The position numbers and the translations under genes were made by a program. Of a DNA stretch of 64,000 bases, positions 11,789 to 20,105 are shown in pieces (positions within the stretch are counted from its first letter, which is position 1; each line of letters starts with the position of its first letter). This DNA is from Corynebacterium camporealensis (GTDB lineage: Bacteria > Actinomycetota > Actinomycetes > Mycobacteriales > Mycobacteriaceae), in NCBI RefSeq assembly GCF_000980815.1, contig NZ_CP011311.1, forward strand, positions 1,689,815-1,753,814, written 5' to 3'. The notes beneath the pieces are model-generated. The model searched no databases, had not been told where the DNA came from, and saw only the letters and a program-made list of their open reading frames with translations.

Positions 11789-12568
11789 ATGGCACAAACT
11801 GATAAGGCAGCTCTCAAGGCTGCAAAGAAGCAAGAGCGCGCACAGAAGCGCGAAAAGCGGAAGCAGACCCGTTCACAGATGTGGCAGGCCTTCCAGATGC
11901 AGCGCAAGCAGGATAAGGCGCTTATCCCGCTGATGCTGCTGGCCTTCTTGGGCATTGGCCTGCTGTTCTTCCTTATCGGCCTGCTGTTTAACGGCCAGTG
12001 GTTCATGCTCATCCTCGGCCTGGGTATCGGTGCCGTGGTGGCCATGTTCATCTTCACCCGTCGCCTCGAGCGCGATATGTACAAGCAGGTTGAAGACCAG
12101 CCTGGTGCTGGCGGCTGGGCACTGGAGCAGCAGCTGCGCAACACCATGGGTGTGGTCTGGAAGGTCAAGACCGCTGTGGCTGCGACCCGTCAGCAGGACA
12201 TCGTCCACCGCGTGATCGGTAACCCGGGTGTTGTTCTGGTGACCGAGGGCAACCACAAGCGCGTGCAGCCGACGGTCAACCAGATGAAAAAGCGCATCGA
12301 TAAGCTTGCTGCCGGCGTGCCGATTTACGAGGTGCACGTAGGCAAGGGCGAGGGCGAAGTACCCGTCGGCAAGCTGCGCAACCACATCATGCGCATGCCG
12401 CGTAACTTCAACAAGAACGAAACCTATGCCAACATCCGCAAGATTGAGGCCATGGATTCTATGCCAGGTTCCATGCCAGGCATGCCGAAGGGCCCAATAC
12501 CCAAGCAGGCACAAAACATGGCTGGCATGAACCGTCGCATGCGCCGCATGCAGGAGCGTAAGAAGTAA
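11789..12568 (+). CDS. DUF4191 family membrane protein
   Basis: This is the conserved actinobacterial membrane protein normally found beside lipA. The 259 residues have a lysine-rich cytosolic N-terminus, two closely spaced membrane segments at about residues 50-70 and 72-92, and a soluble C-terminal part with IGNPGVVLVTEG, ending in a Met/Arg-rich tail. I chose the ATG at 11789 because TAGGAG precedes it; the longer frame from 11732 overlaps the lipA terminator. The function is unknown. It converges on an RDD protein gene across a strong two-way terminator. Confidence 0.85.
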   Translation: MAQTDKAALKAAKKQERAQKREKRKQTRSQMWQAFQMQRKQDKALIPLMLLAFLGIGLLFFLIGLLFNGQWFMLILGLGIGAVVAMFIFTRRLERDMYKQVEDQPGAGGWALEQQLRNTMGVVWKVKTAVAATRQQDIVHRVIGNPGVVLVTEGNHKRVQPTVNQMKKRIDKLAAGVPIYEVHVGKGEGEVPVGKLRNHIMRMPRNFNKNETYANIRKIEAMDSMPGSMPGMPKGPIPKQAQNMAGMNRRMRRMQERKK

Positions 12569-12595
12569 AGCTTCCACGCTGCCTTATCGACAACA

Positions 12596-12646
12596 AAGCG
12601 CGCCGCCTCCCTACTCATTCGGGGAAGGCGGCGCGCTTCTTTTCGT
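12596..12646. terminator. Bidirectional terminator between the DUF4191 and RDD genes
   Basis: AAGCGCGCCGCCT and AGGCGGCGCGCTT form a long perfect stem with a T-rich right flank and an A-rich left flank. Confidence 0.85.
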
Positions 12647-12714
12647 TTGGGCTCACCCTAAAGTTCTTTAACCACCGCAAAACCGTGCGGTGCGCTTTAG
12701 GCGCACGGCACGCT

Positions 12715-13188
12715 TTACGCGCGGATGACGACCGTACCGGTTGCGCGGTCGTGGATGCCGCGGCCGTCGGTATCGACCATGGCTGCTGGGAAGAGGAAGC
12801 CGGTGAGCACGGTGCGCAGTGCAGCGCGCCAAAGGCCAACGCGCTCGCCCGGGGCGTCCAGGCGGGCAACGCCCATGCCGAGGACTGCCATGCCTGGGGT
12901 GCGGGCGAACAGCCAGCCGCTGATGATACCCAGGGCAACCCACAGGGCGTAGCCCAGGAAGGCGATGCCGCCGAAGGCACCGGTGAAGGTTTCAATGAGG
13001 TTGGCTGCCAGCATGCACAGCAGCCAGTCGATAAGAACGGCTACGGCACGACGTGCCACAGGAGCAAGGGAGCCGGATCCGTTTTCGGGGAGGCCAAGCT
13101 TCTCGCCGGGCCACTTGCCGGGGCCTTCGGAATCATCAAACTCGCCGGGGATGTTGGGTCCATCCAGCCATGTGCGCTTTTCTTCCAT
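12715..13188 (-). CDS. RDD family membrane protein
   Basis: The 157-residue protein has a soluble N-terminus of about 45 residues, then [13 protein letters not shown], the Arg-Asp start of an RDD domain, and two to three membrane helices; the third family motif appears as [20 protein letters not shown] proteins are inner-membrane proteins, some proposed as transporters, but no substrate can be read here. The start is the ATG at 13188 behind GGGTGG; the frame is open for another 20 codons without a ribosome-binding site. It is divergent from glnA. Confidence 0.85.
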   Translation of the reverse strand: MEEKRTWLDGPNIPGEFDDSEGPGKWPGEKLGLPENGSGSLAPVARRAVAVLIDWLLCMLAANLIETFTGAFGGIAFLGYALWVALGIISGWLFARTPGMAVLGMGVARLDAPGERVGLWRAALRTVLTGFLFPAAMVDTDGRGIHDRATGTVVIRA

Positions 13189-13294
13189 GCCACCCAATTT
13201 AATGGCCCTAGTGGACAAAAGAGAAACAGGGGGAGGCCGCGGACTCATTTATGCAAAACCTAGTAGGCTATTGGTAGAAAATCTAGGTCTACCC

Positions 13295-13300
13295 GAGGAG
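13295..13300 (+). promoter_or_regulatory. glnA: Ribosome-binding site that fixes a TTG start for glnA
   Basis: GAGGAG lies six bases before TTG at 13307. The frame is also open far upstream, so this site decides the start. Confidence 0.75.
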
Positions 13301-13306
13301 ACACAA

Positions 13307-14740
13307 TTGTCTTTCGAATCAGTGCAGGACATCGTTAAATACATTAAGGATGAAGACGTCCAGTTTGTGGACATCCGCTTCACCGATGTTCCTGGCAGTG
13401 AGCACCACTTTTCCATCCCAGCCAGCGAGTTTACTGAAGAAGCTGCTGAAGAAGGCCTAGCATTCGACGGCTCGTCGATTCGTGGTTTCACGTCCATCGA
13501 CGAATCTGACATGACGCTGCTTCCGGATCCGGCGACCGCAATGGTCGACCCTTTCCGCAGCAGCAAAACCATCAACGTCAAGTGCTTTGTCCACGACCCC
13601 TTCACCCTGGAGCCGTTCTCCCGTGACCCGCGTAACATCGCGCGCAAGGCTGAGGAGTACCTGGCGTCCACCGGCATCGCTGATACCTGTAACTTCGGCG
13701 CAGAAGCTGAGTTCTACCTCTTCGACTCCGTGCGCTACGGCGCTGAGACCCACACCGGTTTCTACGAAGTAGACACCAACGAAGGCTGGTGGAACCGCGG
13801 CGAGCCAACCAACTTCGATGGCACCCCGAACACCGGCTACAAGACCCGCATCAAGGGCGGCTACTTCCCTACCGCGCCCATCGATAAGGACGGCGAAGTC
13901 CGCGATGCGATGGTGTCCAACCTGCAGCGCGTTGGCTTTGATGTAGAGCGTTTCCACCATGAGGTCGGCGGCGGTCAGCATGAGATCAACTACCGCTTCA
14001 ACTCCCTGCTGCACGCGGCTGATGATATTCAGACCTTCAAGTACATCATCAAGAACACCGCGTCCCAGCTGGGCAAGTCCGCAACCTTCATGCCGAAGCC
14101 ACTGGCTGGCGACAACGGTTCCGGCATGCACGCGCATATGTCCCTGTGGCAGGACGGCAAGCCGCTGTTCCACGATGAGTCTGGCTACGCCGGCCTGTCC
14201 GATACCGCCCGCTACTACATCGGCGGCATCCTCCACCACGCTGGTGCTGTGCTGGCGTTCACCAACCCAACCCTGAACTCCTACCACCGCCTGGTCCCGG
14301 GCTTCGAGGCACCAATCAACCTCGTATACTCGCAGCGTAACCGTTCGGCTGCAATCCGCATCCCGATCACCGGTTCCAACCCGAAGGCCAAGCGCATCGA
14401 GTTCCGCGCACCGGACCCATCCGGTAACCCATACCTGGGTTTCGCTGCGATGATGCTGGCTGGCCTGGATGGCGTGAAGAACCGCATTGAGCCGCACGCT
14501 CCGGTCGACAAGGACCTCTACGAGCTGCCGCCGGCAGAGGCTGCCTCCATCCCACAGGCACCGACTTCCCTGGAAGCTTCCCTCGAGGCTCTCGAGAACG
14601 ACATGGACTTCCTCACCGAGGGCGACGTCTTCACCGAGGATCTCATCGAGACCTACATCCAGTACAAGAACGACAACGAAATCGAGCCGAACCGCCTGCG
14701 CCCAACCCCGCAGGAGTTCGAGATGTACTACGACTGCTAA
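13307..14740 (+). CDS. glnA: Glutamine synthetase, type I (adenylylation-controlled form)
   Basis: GlnA makes glutamine from glutamate and ammonia with ATP, the main ammonium-assimilating step. Starting at TTG 13307 gives 477 residues beginning [19 protein letters not shown], which fits the known corynebacterial N-terminus as I recall it. Signatures are [44 protein letters not shown] and NRSAAIRIP. The tyrosine in DKDLYELPP is the adenylylation site modified by GlnE, whose gene is at 50152-53220. I saw no clear AmtR box in the 118 bases upstream, although a GTAGA/TCTAC inverted repeat lies at 13273-13291. A strong terminator follows. Confidence 0.95.
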   Translation: MSFESVQDIVKYIKDEDVQFVDIRFTDVPGSEHHFSIPASEFTEEAAEEGLAFDGSSIRGFTSIDESDMTLLPDPATAMVDPFRSSKTINVKCFVHDPFTLEPFSRDPRNIARKAEEYLASTGIADTCNFGAEAEFYLFDSVRYGAETHTGFYEVDTNEGWWNRGEPTNFDGTPNTGYKTRIKGGYFPTAPIDKDGEVRDAMVSNLQRVGFDVERFHHEVGGGQHEINYRFNSLLHAADDIQTFKYIIKNTASQLGKSATFMPKPLAGDNGSGMHAHMSLWQDGKPLFHDESGYAGLSDTARYYIGGILHHAGAVLAFTNPTLNSYHRLVPGFEAPINLVYSQRNRSAAIRIPITGSNPKAKRIEFRAPDPSGNPYLGFAAMMLAGLDGVKNRIEPHAPVDKDLYELPPAEAASIPQAPTSLEASLEALENDMDFLTEGDVFTEDLIETYIQYKNDNEIEPNRLRPTPQEFEMYYDC

Positions 14741-14798
14741 AGAAAGCGGGACATTTGCGTTTCTGACCAGCAGTTATTTGCGAATCTCCCAAACTTAA

Positions 14799-14846
14799 AA
14801 GAAATCCCAGACTTCCCTCTTGAGGAGCCTGGGATTTCTTTTTTGG
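14799..14846 (+). terminator. Rho-independent terminator after glnA
   Basis: AAGAAATCCCAG and CTGGGATTTCTT form a 12-base-pair stem with an inner CTC/GAG pair, followed by TTTTT. It marks the left border of the accessory island. Confidence 0.85.
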
Positions 14847-14909
14847 GCGGACTTTTAATTGTTATCTTGAGTCAATTCTGGCTGAAACTGGTGCCTACGC
14901 ACGACCTGT

Positions 14910-14941
14910 AGACCACGGCCCAGGGTTGGGTCTCGTGGTCT
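14910..14941 (-). terminator. Hairpin downstream of the transposase frames
   Basis: AGACCACG and CGTGGTCT form a perfect 8-base-pair stem with an inner CCCA/TGGG pair. It starts right after the transposase stop codon on the minus strand. There is no T run, so it may be a weak terminator or an end structure of the element. Confidence 0.5.
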
Positions 14942-14942
14942 G

Positions 14943-15671
14943 CTATGCAGCCTGGGTTTCCTCTGGCGGAGCGTTCGACCAAGCAATCTCGAAGATGTCC
15001 AGTTGCCTCTTTTTCCGAGGACGACCGCCCCGTGGAGGGGTCGGGTTCAGTTCTTCCTCCCGCTGACGGCGAAGATAGCCACGAATACGCTTGGCATTCG
15101 AGACAACAACTTGCACCGCGAGTTTGACCGCGAAGCCACAGATTCCGCGCATACCCTTCTTAGAGCGGTCACCGTCTCCCAAAGGGGCGTCGTATTTCAG
15201 CGAAGCATTGCACCCCTCATTGTTGGCGCGACCTGCCTTGTAGATGTCGTACCACTGCGGGGTGTACGGCGTTGGCCCCTGCTGCAAGTACTTGTTGACG
15301 CGGCCCAAGGTCTTGTCCTCGGTGTCGAGGGGAATCGTAACCGTCTGCTGAGTACAGCAGCGTCCAGCGTCGACCTTCTTCGGCGTCTGCTTCGGGGACA
15401 GTGGCAGCGGCGCTCTGCCGCCCCTGACCTTTTTCATTCCAGCCTTTTTCGCCTTGAGGTCTGAACGACGAAGTGGACAACTCACCCGCCCGTCCAAAGC
15501 TGGACACGCAACGCGAACCGAACCATCTTCCTCGACAGAATGAACCCGCATTTCGAGTCGTTCCCGCAGCGCCATGAGGCGGCGGAACTCCCTTTCGTCG
15601 ATTTTGCCTTGCCGGTAGTCGGCTACTGGGTCATGGGCCTGCTGGAGCGTCAAAAGAGCTGGGCAGTGCAT
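14943..15671 (-). pseudogene. DDE transposase, C-terminal part in a second frame
   Basis: This frame overlaps the end of the N-terminal transposase frame and continues it after a -1 shift near 15665. It carries RANNEGCNASLK, an R-x3-E-x6-K match to the glutamate signature of IS4/IS1182-type DDE transposases, which the first frame lacks. The rest is basic and Pro/Arg-rich at the C-terminus. No ribosome-binding site precedes its own ATG at 15671. The two frames together would give one transposase of normal size. Either a one-base change has broken the gene or the ribosome shifts frame at GGAAAATG. Confidence 0.6.
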
Positions 15672-16768
15672 TTTCCATCGGAAAGGACCATGCCTACGTA
15701 GGTGGCTGCGATCCCCCGAGCTTCTTCCTTGTTAGGAATGTCGCCCACTATCTTCCAGCCGTTCTTACGCATGGGGGCTTGGTAGTACTCGGGCTTCGAC
15801 CCCGGCGAGTACGCCATGTCACCGATCATGTACCGGCGTGGGAAGCCCGTGCGTTCCAGCATCGCAACGGCTTGCAGCACGTTCTGACCGGGACGGTGTC
15901 CAGGCTTATCGACGGACACGCCAACAATGAGGTCCGGGACACTCTCGCCAAAAGCGCCACCAACAGCGACCGCCAAGGTCGGGTCAAAGCCGTGTTTGAC
16001 TTTAATCGCGCCCTTGTTTTCGCCGGGGTGGTGGTTGCCTTCTCGCACATAGCTTCCTGCATCCGGCTCCGAGGACGTGAGCTTACTGCCTGACCGCGGC
16101 ATTGTGGTCGAGGTTGCATACATCGTGGCGTCAGAAGCATAGTCGCCGATGTGCCGCTTAAACACGTCGTCGCCAGCTAGTCGCGCCGAGCCGAGAGCCA
16201 AGGCGGAATCGAAAATAGCAATTCGCTTCTTCCGCTGCTCGATCAGTGCCGGCGACCGGGTAGCTTTGAGCGCCGCAAAGACGTCCTTGTCGTACCGTCG
16301 CCCCTTTTTCGTCTCGGGGTACGGGTCGATAAGCGCTCGCGCCCTATTCCTGATGGTCCTGTAGATACGGCTGTACCACTGAGGGTTCCTCCTGTCGGTA
16401 AACAGATTAAGGTCGAGCCCGGCAGCGGCCCATGCTTTGCCGTCGAGTCGATAGCGAAGAATCTCCACAGCCTCGGTGATGTTGAGGGGTTTGTCGTCCA
16501 GTCCGGCCACAATGAGGAGAATCAGTGCGCTCCGCGCCGAAACCTGTGCCGGGCGCCCGCCTCGGTAGCGGTTCGGGTTGTCCGCCTTATCCCAGGACTC
16601 CAAGATTTCAATGACGCCAGAGGTGTCCACCACGCGAGCGGCAGTGGTGATTAAGTCGAGGCTGATCGGCCCTTGAGAATCAAGTGTTGTCGGCTCCAGA
16701 TTCCACGCGGTCATTGGCCGTAGCGCCTGGTTGATAATCGCGCTGGTTACAGTAATTGGCTGGCTCAT
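15650..16768 (-). CDS. DDE transposase, N-terminal part
   Basis: The first frame of the split transposase gives about 372 residues. It holds an N-terminal domain with ITEAVEILRYRLDGKAW and a region with the likely first two catalytic acids, in YASDATMYATS and RRYMIGDMAYSPG. The third acid is only in the following frame, so this product alone should not be active. The ATG at 16768 has GGAGG eight bases before it; a GTG at 16777 is the alternative. It lies 59 bases behind the first recombinase, in the same direction. The exact IS family is not certain. Confidence 0.6.
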   Translation of the reverse strand: MSQPITVTSAIINQALRPMTAWNLEPTTLDSQGPISLDLITTAARVVDTSGVIEILESWDKADNPNRYRGGRPAQVSARSALILLIVAGLDDKPLNITEAVEILRYRLDGKAWAAAGLDLNLFTDRRNPQWYSRIYRTIRNRARALIDPYPETKKGRRYDKDVFAALKATRSPALIEQRKKRIAIFDSALALGSARLAGDDVFKRHIGDYASDATMYATSTTMPRSGSKLTSSEPDAGSYVREGNHHPGENKGAIKVKHGFDPTLAVAVGGAFGESVPDLIVGVSVDKPGHRPGQNVLQAVAMLERTGFPRRYMIGDMAYSPGSKPEYYQAPMRKNGWKIVGDIPNKEEARGIAATYVGMVLSDGKCTAQLF

Positions 16769-16827
16769 GGTGGTCACCTCCGTCCTTCGCGGTGTTGTTG
16801 CCTGAGTCGAGATTGCCGGGTTGGTTA

Positions 16828-17793
16828 CTAGATCAGTCGCAGCCCTGAGTTCTTGTACGGGGTGCCGCCACGCAGGAGCACCCGCGCCGTTTCTTCGCTG
16901 ACCGTCCGAGGACTAAGCCACTTCTTGTAATGCTGGAGGCTTGCAAGACCGGCAGCCGTGGCCACAACAGATTCGGGGACTTGCTCGTTCATGAGCGTCA
17001 CGACCCAGGTGGTGCGCAGTCGTCGGCTGTCGAGCTGCACCGTGGCGGGCTTGCCGACGCGGGAGATAATCGCAGCGACCGACGCTGTGGTGGCCTGCTG
17101 ACGGTTGGGGAAAAGCGCTAGGTGGTCCAGGTCGAGGTTGGCAACAAGCTCCGCCACTTCTTCCTCCCACTCCGCCCGTATCGGAACCCGCCTCGCCCCA
17201 GCGCCTCGGAAGCCCGAAGCGGTGACCGTCACGAACCCCGACTCGGTGGTCACGCCGCGGGCACGAAGCGTAGCCATTTCGCATATCCTCAAACCTGCTC
17301 CGAGTCCCAGGGCGAGCAGCAGCCGAGCGTTGTCTCGTTGGTAGTCGGTGGAGTGGCTGTTGGCCCAGAACCTAAGCTGACGAACTTCCGCTTCGGTGTA
17401 CGGCTCGTCCGGCGCTTTGTAGCCGTAGCGGATGTGGGTATCAGAAAATGGCCACGCGGTGTTCAGTGCTTGGCCGAGGCTAATGAGCACGGAACGTCGG
17501 GCTCCTTTGACTCGGTCTGAGACGCTGTCTGTGTTAACGGAGTATTCGATCACATCGGGGTCGAACACGTCCTCATGGGTGAGAGCTCGCCCGAGTTCCA
17601 GCGCGGTCACCGCAGCGCGAGCAATAGCGAGCACCGCAACGCGCAGCGCCTCGCGGGACGTAACGGTCGGGACGACCTGTTGGACGGTAACGTCGACGAC
17701 GTAGTCCTGTACCTGGCTCCACTGCCCCATCGAAATTGAGCGTGGGGAGTAAGCGGTGGCGAGATGGACAAAATCATGGCCGGTTGCGGGCAT
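16828..17793 (-). CDS. Tyrosine recombinase/integrase-like protein 1
   Basis: The 321-residue protein looks like a divergent tyrosine recombinase that cuts and rejoins DNA through a phosphotyrosine. It shows the first catalytic arginine in GAGLRICEMATLR (about residue 177), a second basic box SRRLRTTWVVTLMNE in place of the usual HxxR, and a late tyrosine in LQHYKKWLS that could be the nucleophile. The N-terminal half has no recognisable domain. The start ATG at 17793 follows AAGGAG. It sits between a second recombinase-like gene upstream and the transposase frames downstream. The assignment rests on motifs and context. Confidence 0.65.
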   Translation of the reverse strand: MPATGHDFVHLATAYSPRSISMGQWSQVQDYVVDVTVQQVVPTVTSREALRVAVLAIARAAVTALELGRALTHEDVFDPDVIEYSVNTDSVSDRVKGARRSVLISLGQALNTAWPFSDTHIRYGYKAPDEPYTEAEVRQLRFWANSHSTDYQRDNARLLLALGLGAGLRICEMATLRARGVTTESGFVTVTASGFRGAGARRVPIRAEWEEEVAELVANLDLDHLALFPNRQQATTASVAAIISRVGKPATVQLDSRRLRTTWVVTLMNEQVPESVVATAAGLASLQHYKKWLSPRTVSEETARVLLRGGTPYKNSGLRLI

Positions 17794-17928
17794 GACAAAA
17801 CACTCCTTGTGAGTGCCCGACGTTTCGGCATTCTCAGCCAGGGTGGTGGGACCTGGAAGAAAAGGTGGTGTCCGAACCGAGCGGGCAGAAAATCCTGTCG
17901 CTTCTTAAAAGAAACGCTATCAGGCCCA

Positions 17929-17952
17929 TATAGGGTTTGACTAGGCCCTATA
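17929..17952. promoter_or_regulatory. Inverted repeat between the two recombinase genes, possible operator
   Basis: TATAGGG at 17929-17935 and CCCTATA at 17946-17952 are perfect inverted copies 10 bases apart, in the 193-base gap ahead of recombinase 1. It may bind one of the XRE proteins encoded at 19075 and 19607; this is inference. Confidence 0.4.
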
Positions 17953-17986
17953 CTCAACAGCAGGCACCTTCGGGGGCCGTAGCACA

Positions 17987-19009
17987 TCACATACCCCCTT
18001 GGATCAGCCGAAACGCAGGCCGGTTCGGTGACTGCCCCTGGCGACCTACCTCGTTTTCCTCGCCCGACCGCTGTGCAGGCTTCACCAGTGGTTGCAATTC
18101 CCGCCCATCAGGCCATGACCGAAATTGCGGAAGTCGAATCGCCGCCCGTTTCGCCACCGCTGCGCCGACCCGTTGCGAGACGTCCTCAAACGTTGCATCC
18201 TCAGAAAATTCCGCCAAGGCCCACGTCAGCCGCAATCGACTAGTGGTCACCTTCACGCCCGCCGGCGGAGGTAGATGGCTCACATAACCAAGACAGTTGA
18301 ACGGGAAAAGCCCACAAGAGCGAACCTCGTCCAAGGCAAGCCGTACCTCCGGGCGAACCGGCAATGTGGCACCGTCCAGGCTCACTGTGTCTGCGGAAGG
18401 AGAAATGGACGAGGGCTTTACGGCTCGGATTTCCGAAGCGTTAAGGCCAGCGCCGAACGCCAGCGCCACCACCACTGTTGCCCTGTGCCTAGCAAGGTCG
18501 GTCGGCAATTGCTCCGGCCATGCGAAAATTCGAGCCAGTTCATGCAGCGTGTACGGCGGCGGCGGTTCGGTCCGAAAACGATACGCTCGTCGCTTCGGGG
18601 TGAGCGCGTCCTCCAGGTACGCCGCCACTGGGTCGCTGGACATCCACACACGCACAAGTTCCAGAAGTCTTGCTTGCCTCCTCCTGGTGTCGGTGCGAGC
18701 AGCCGGGTCACCCGTCTCCCACCACGACGCCCATTCCGGCGTGAGCCATTCCTGCGGTTCGCTGATGTCTACACCTAAGGCAAGAACCTCGGGCAGGAAC
18801 TGGGCGAGAAGGCTTCCCACTTCACACAGGACGCGGTAAGTGGGAATCCCGGCCACGATGCTGCCCTGCCCATGACACTGAACACCACGAACTAGCACCG
18901 TGCGGATCACCTCCGCAATGGGCTCGGTTACCGGGTGCCACGTTGGGCTATAGACCCTCGCCTTTTCAAGGAGTGCTGAACGGTCTTGCTGCGCAGGTAA
19001 TTTCCTCAT
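17987..19009 (-). CDS. Tyrosine recombinase-like protein 2, possibly inactive
   Basis: The 340-residue protein parallels recombinase 1: a similar C-terminal half, a LAFGAGLNASEIRAVKP box and a later SRLRLTWALAEF box. In the first box an asparagine stands where the catalytic arginine is expected, and I find no obvious tyrosine nucleophile near the end. Both proteins finish with an RLI motif. It may be a structural partner, as in elements that use sets of recombinases. The ATG at 19009 is preceded by GGTGGCGACGAA. It is the first gene of the minus-strand set and diverges from an XRE regulator. Confidence 0.55.
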   Translation of the reverse strand: MRKLPAQQDRSALLEKARVYSPTWHPVTEPIAEVIRTVLVRGVQCHGQGSIVAGIPTYRVLCEVGSLLAQFLPEVLALGVDISEPQEWLTPEWASWWETGDPAARTDTRRRQARLLELVRVWMSSDPVAAYLEDALTPKRRAYRFRTEPPPPYTLHELARIFAWPEQLPTDLARHRATVVVALAFGAGLNASEIRAVKPSSISPSADTVSLDGATLPVRPEVRLALDEVRSCGLFPFNCLGYVSHLPPPAGVKVTTSRLRLTWALAEFSEDATFEDVSQRVGAAVAKRAAIRLPQFRSWPDGRELQPLVKPAQRSGEENEVGRQGQSPNRPAFRLIQGGM

Positions 19010-19031
19010 TTCGTCGCCACCCCCTGACGGC

Positions 19032-19068
19032 CTGTTTCAGCCCCTGACCAGGTGAAACCAGATAGGCT
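19032..19068. promoter_or_regulatory. Palindromic operator and promoter between recombinase 2 and the first XRE gene
   Basis: CTGTTTCA at 19032-19039 and TGAAACCAG at 19053-19061 form an imperfect palindrome. TAGGCT at 19063-19068 fits a -10 box and ends six bases before the XRE start codon, so that transcript is probably leaderless and could be controlled by a protein on the palindrome. Confidence 0.45.
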
Positions 19069-19074
19069 TCGCCT

Positions 19075-19392
19075 ATGCCCGAAAGTCCCAATTCCCCACG
19101 CAATCTGTATCCCGGCTGGCCACTGAACCACAGCGAGATCAAGGCCAATCGAGCACATGCCTTGGTGCAGAAAATGGCTCGCAACGTTCTTGAACTGACG
19201 TTTCGCGCCACGGTCGGCGGCATTGCCGAGCGGTGTGGCCTTAACTCGTCCACAATTTCCGACCTCACCAAGGGAACGTCTTGGCCCACCGTGGAGACGT
19301 TGGCAAAAATCGAGGTCGGCTTGGGACAGCCAGTGTGGCCACGAATGAATCCCACTACATCTAGTCATGGCTCTACCGTGACGCACCTGTGA
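19075..19392 (+). CDS. XRE-family small DNA-binding protein 1
   Basis: The 105-residue protein has a helix-turn-helix of the Cro/CI type around residues 48-75 (IAERCGLNSSTISDLTKG followed by WPTVETLAKIE). It probably represses its own promoter or the divergent recombinase genes. No ribosome-binding site is visible; TAGGCT ends six bases before the ATG, which fits a leaderless message. A second, related XRE gene lies 214 bases downstream on the same strand. Homology between the two suggests a duplication. Confidence 0.7.
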   Translation: MPESPNSPRNLYPGWPLNHSEIKANRAHALVQKMARNVLELTFRATVGGIAERCGLNSSTISDLTKGTSWPTVETLAKIEVGLGQPVWPRMNPTTSSHGSTVTHL

Positions 19393-19408
19393 ATGAAAAC
19401 TGGCAAAA

Positions 19409-19473
19409 GTTTCGCCTGCGCAGGTATGTCGCCGGGCTGTCCCGGCGAAACCAATTCAACTGGTTTACCGTGG
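19409..19473 (+). other. Cluster of hairpins between the XRE genes
   Basis: CGCCGGG (19430-19436) pairs with CCCGGCG (19441-19447), and a wider GTTTCGCC/GGCGAAAC pair competes for the same bases. AACCA/TGGTT lies just beyond. It could end the first XRE transcript, though a T run is missing. Confidence 0.45.
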
Positions 19474-19606
19474 AATCGCGGCATGGCCAACTAGTCCGGT
19501 AAGCCGGATCGCTCAAGTCACCTCCACACGCGCTCCCTGGTGTTGGAATCGCAACTCCCAACCCCCAACGCCCCATGAGTTGCCACTTTGGATTAGCCTG
19601 ACTCTT

Positions 19607-19927
19607 ATGACCACCGACAACACCACCCGCCGAGGACGTGCCACGCGGCCCGCTCCCCGCGAGGTGTATCCAACGTGGCCTCACGGCACCGCCGAGGGGC
19701 CGGACGAACTCGTCCGCGCCTTCGTCTCGAACCTCGCAGCGTTTGTCGAATCGCAAGCCGAAGCGGGTGCCTCCCAAGCCGAGCTCTGTCGCCAGGCTGG
19801 GGTGACGAAGTCGGTTCTGACTAAAGTGCTCCACGGCGACGTATGGCCCGACTCGCTAACCGTGGCGAAATTCGAGACGCTGGCGGGTCGGAGGCTGTGG
19901 GTGGGGCCAAAACCGGCGGGGGCCTAA
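19607..19927 (+). CDS. XRE-family small DNA-binding protein 2
   Basis: The 106-residue protein has a Cro/CI-like helix-turn-helix (AELCRQAGVTKSVLTKVLHG, about residues 58-77, then WPDSLTVAKFE). It resembles XRE protein 1 in layout, including the Trp-Pro after the recognition helix. I chose the ATG at 19607; TAGCCT at 19594-19599 ends seven bases before it and no ribosome-binding site is seen, so it also looks leaderless. The target is unknown. An in-frame upstream codon at 19580 has no supporting signal. Confidence 0.65.
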   Translation: MTTDNTTRRGRATRPAPREVYPTWPHGTAEGPDELVRAFVSNLAAFVESQAEAGASQAELCRQAGVTKSVLTKVLHGDVWPDSLTVAKFETLAGRRLWVGPKPAGA

Positions 19928-20011
19928 GAGGTCGCCGTTTACTTGACCCGCGAGGGACGAACCATGGCCCCTTGAAAGCCCACGTTCACCGCTGGTTGTT
20001 TTCAGGAAGGC

Positions 20012-20050
20012 CCAGGTCAGTGCATTTCTTCGGTGCGCACTCCGACCTGG
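20012..20050. other. Long stem-loop of unknown role
   Basis: CCAGGTC plus AGTGC on the left pair with GCACT and GACCTGG on the right, giving 12 base pairs with a two-base bulge and a loop of about 13 bases. No T run follows. It lies between XRE gene 2 and the next gene. Confidence 0.45.
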
Positions 20051-20105
20051 AACCCCGAGCCCCCGAGCTAGACTAAGCCCTCACCTGCCGGCAACGCTGT
20101 CGGGT

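Larger units (their letters stand above)
14880..19042. mobile_element. Candidate mobile element: split DDE transposase plus two tyrosine recombinases
   Basis: Four minus-strand open frames (two recombinases, then a DDE transposase in two overlapping frames) fill this span without foreign genes. GGCTGAAACTGG at 14880-14891 and CCTGTTTCAGCC at 19031-19042 are inverted with 11 of 12 matches and would bound the element. I see no target-site duplication next to them. The right copy is also part of a palindrome that could be an operator, so the boundaries are tentative. The gene content is well supported; the exact ends are not. Confidence 0.45.

Noticed and set aside
13189..13306. AmtR operator upstream of glnA
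   Set aside because: CTATTGGTAG resembles half of the consensus but has a three-base spacer instead of six.
12965..13306. Extension of the glnA frame to 12965
   Set aside because: It would cover the divergent RDD gene and give a non-homologous leader of 114 residues; the ribosome-binding site supports 13307.
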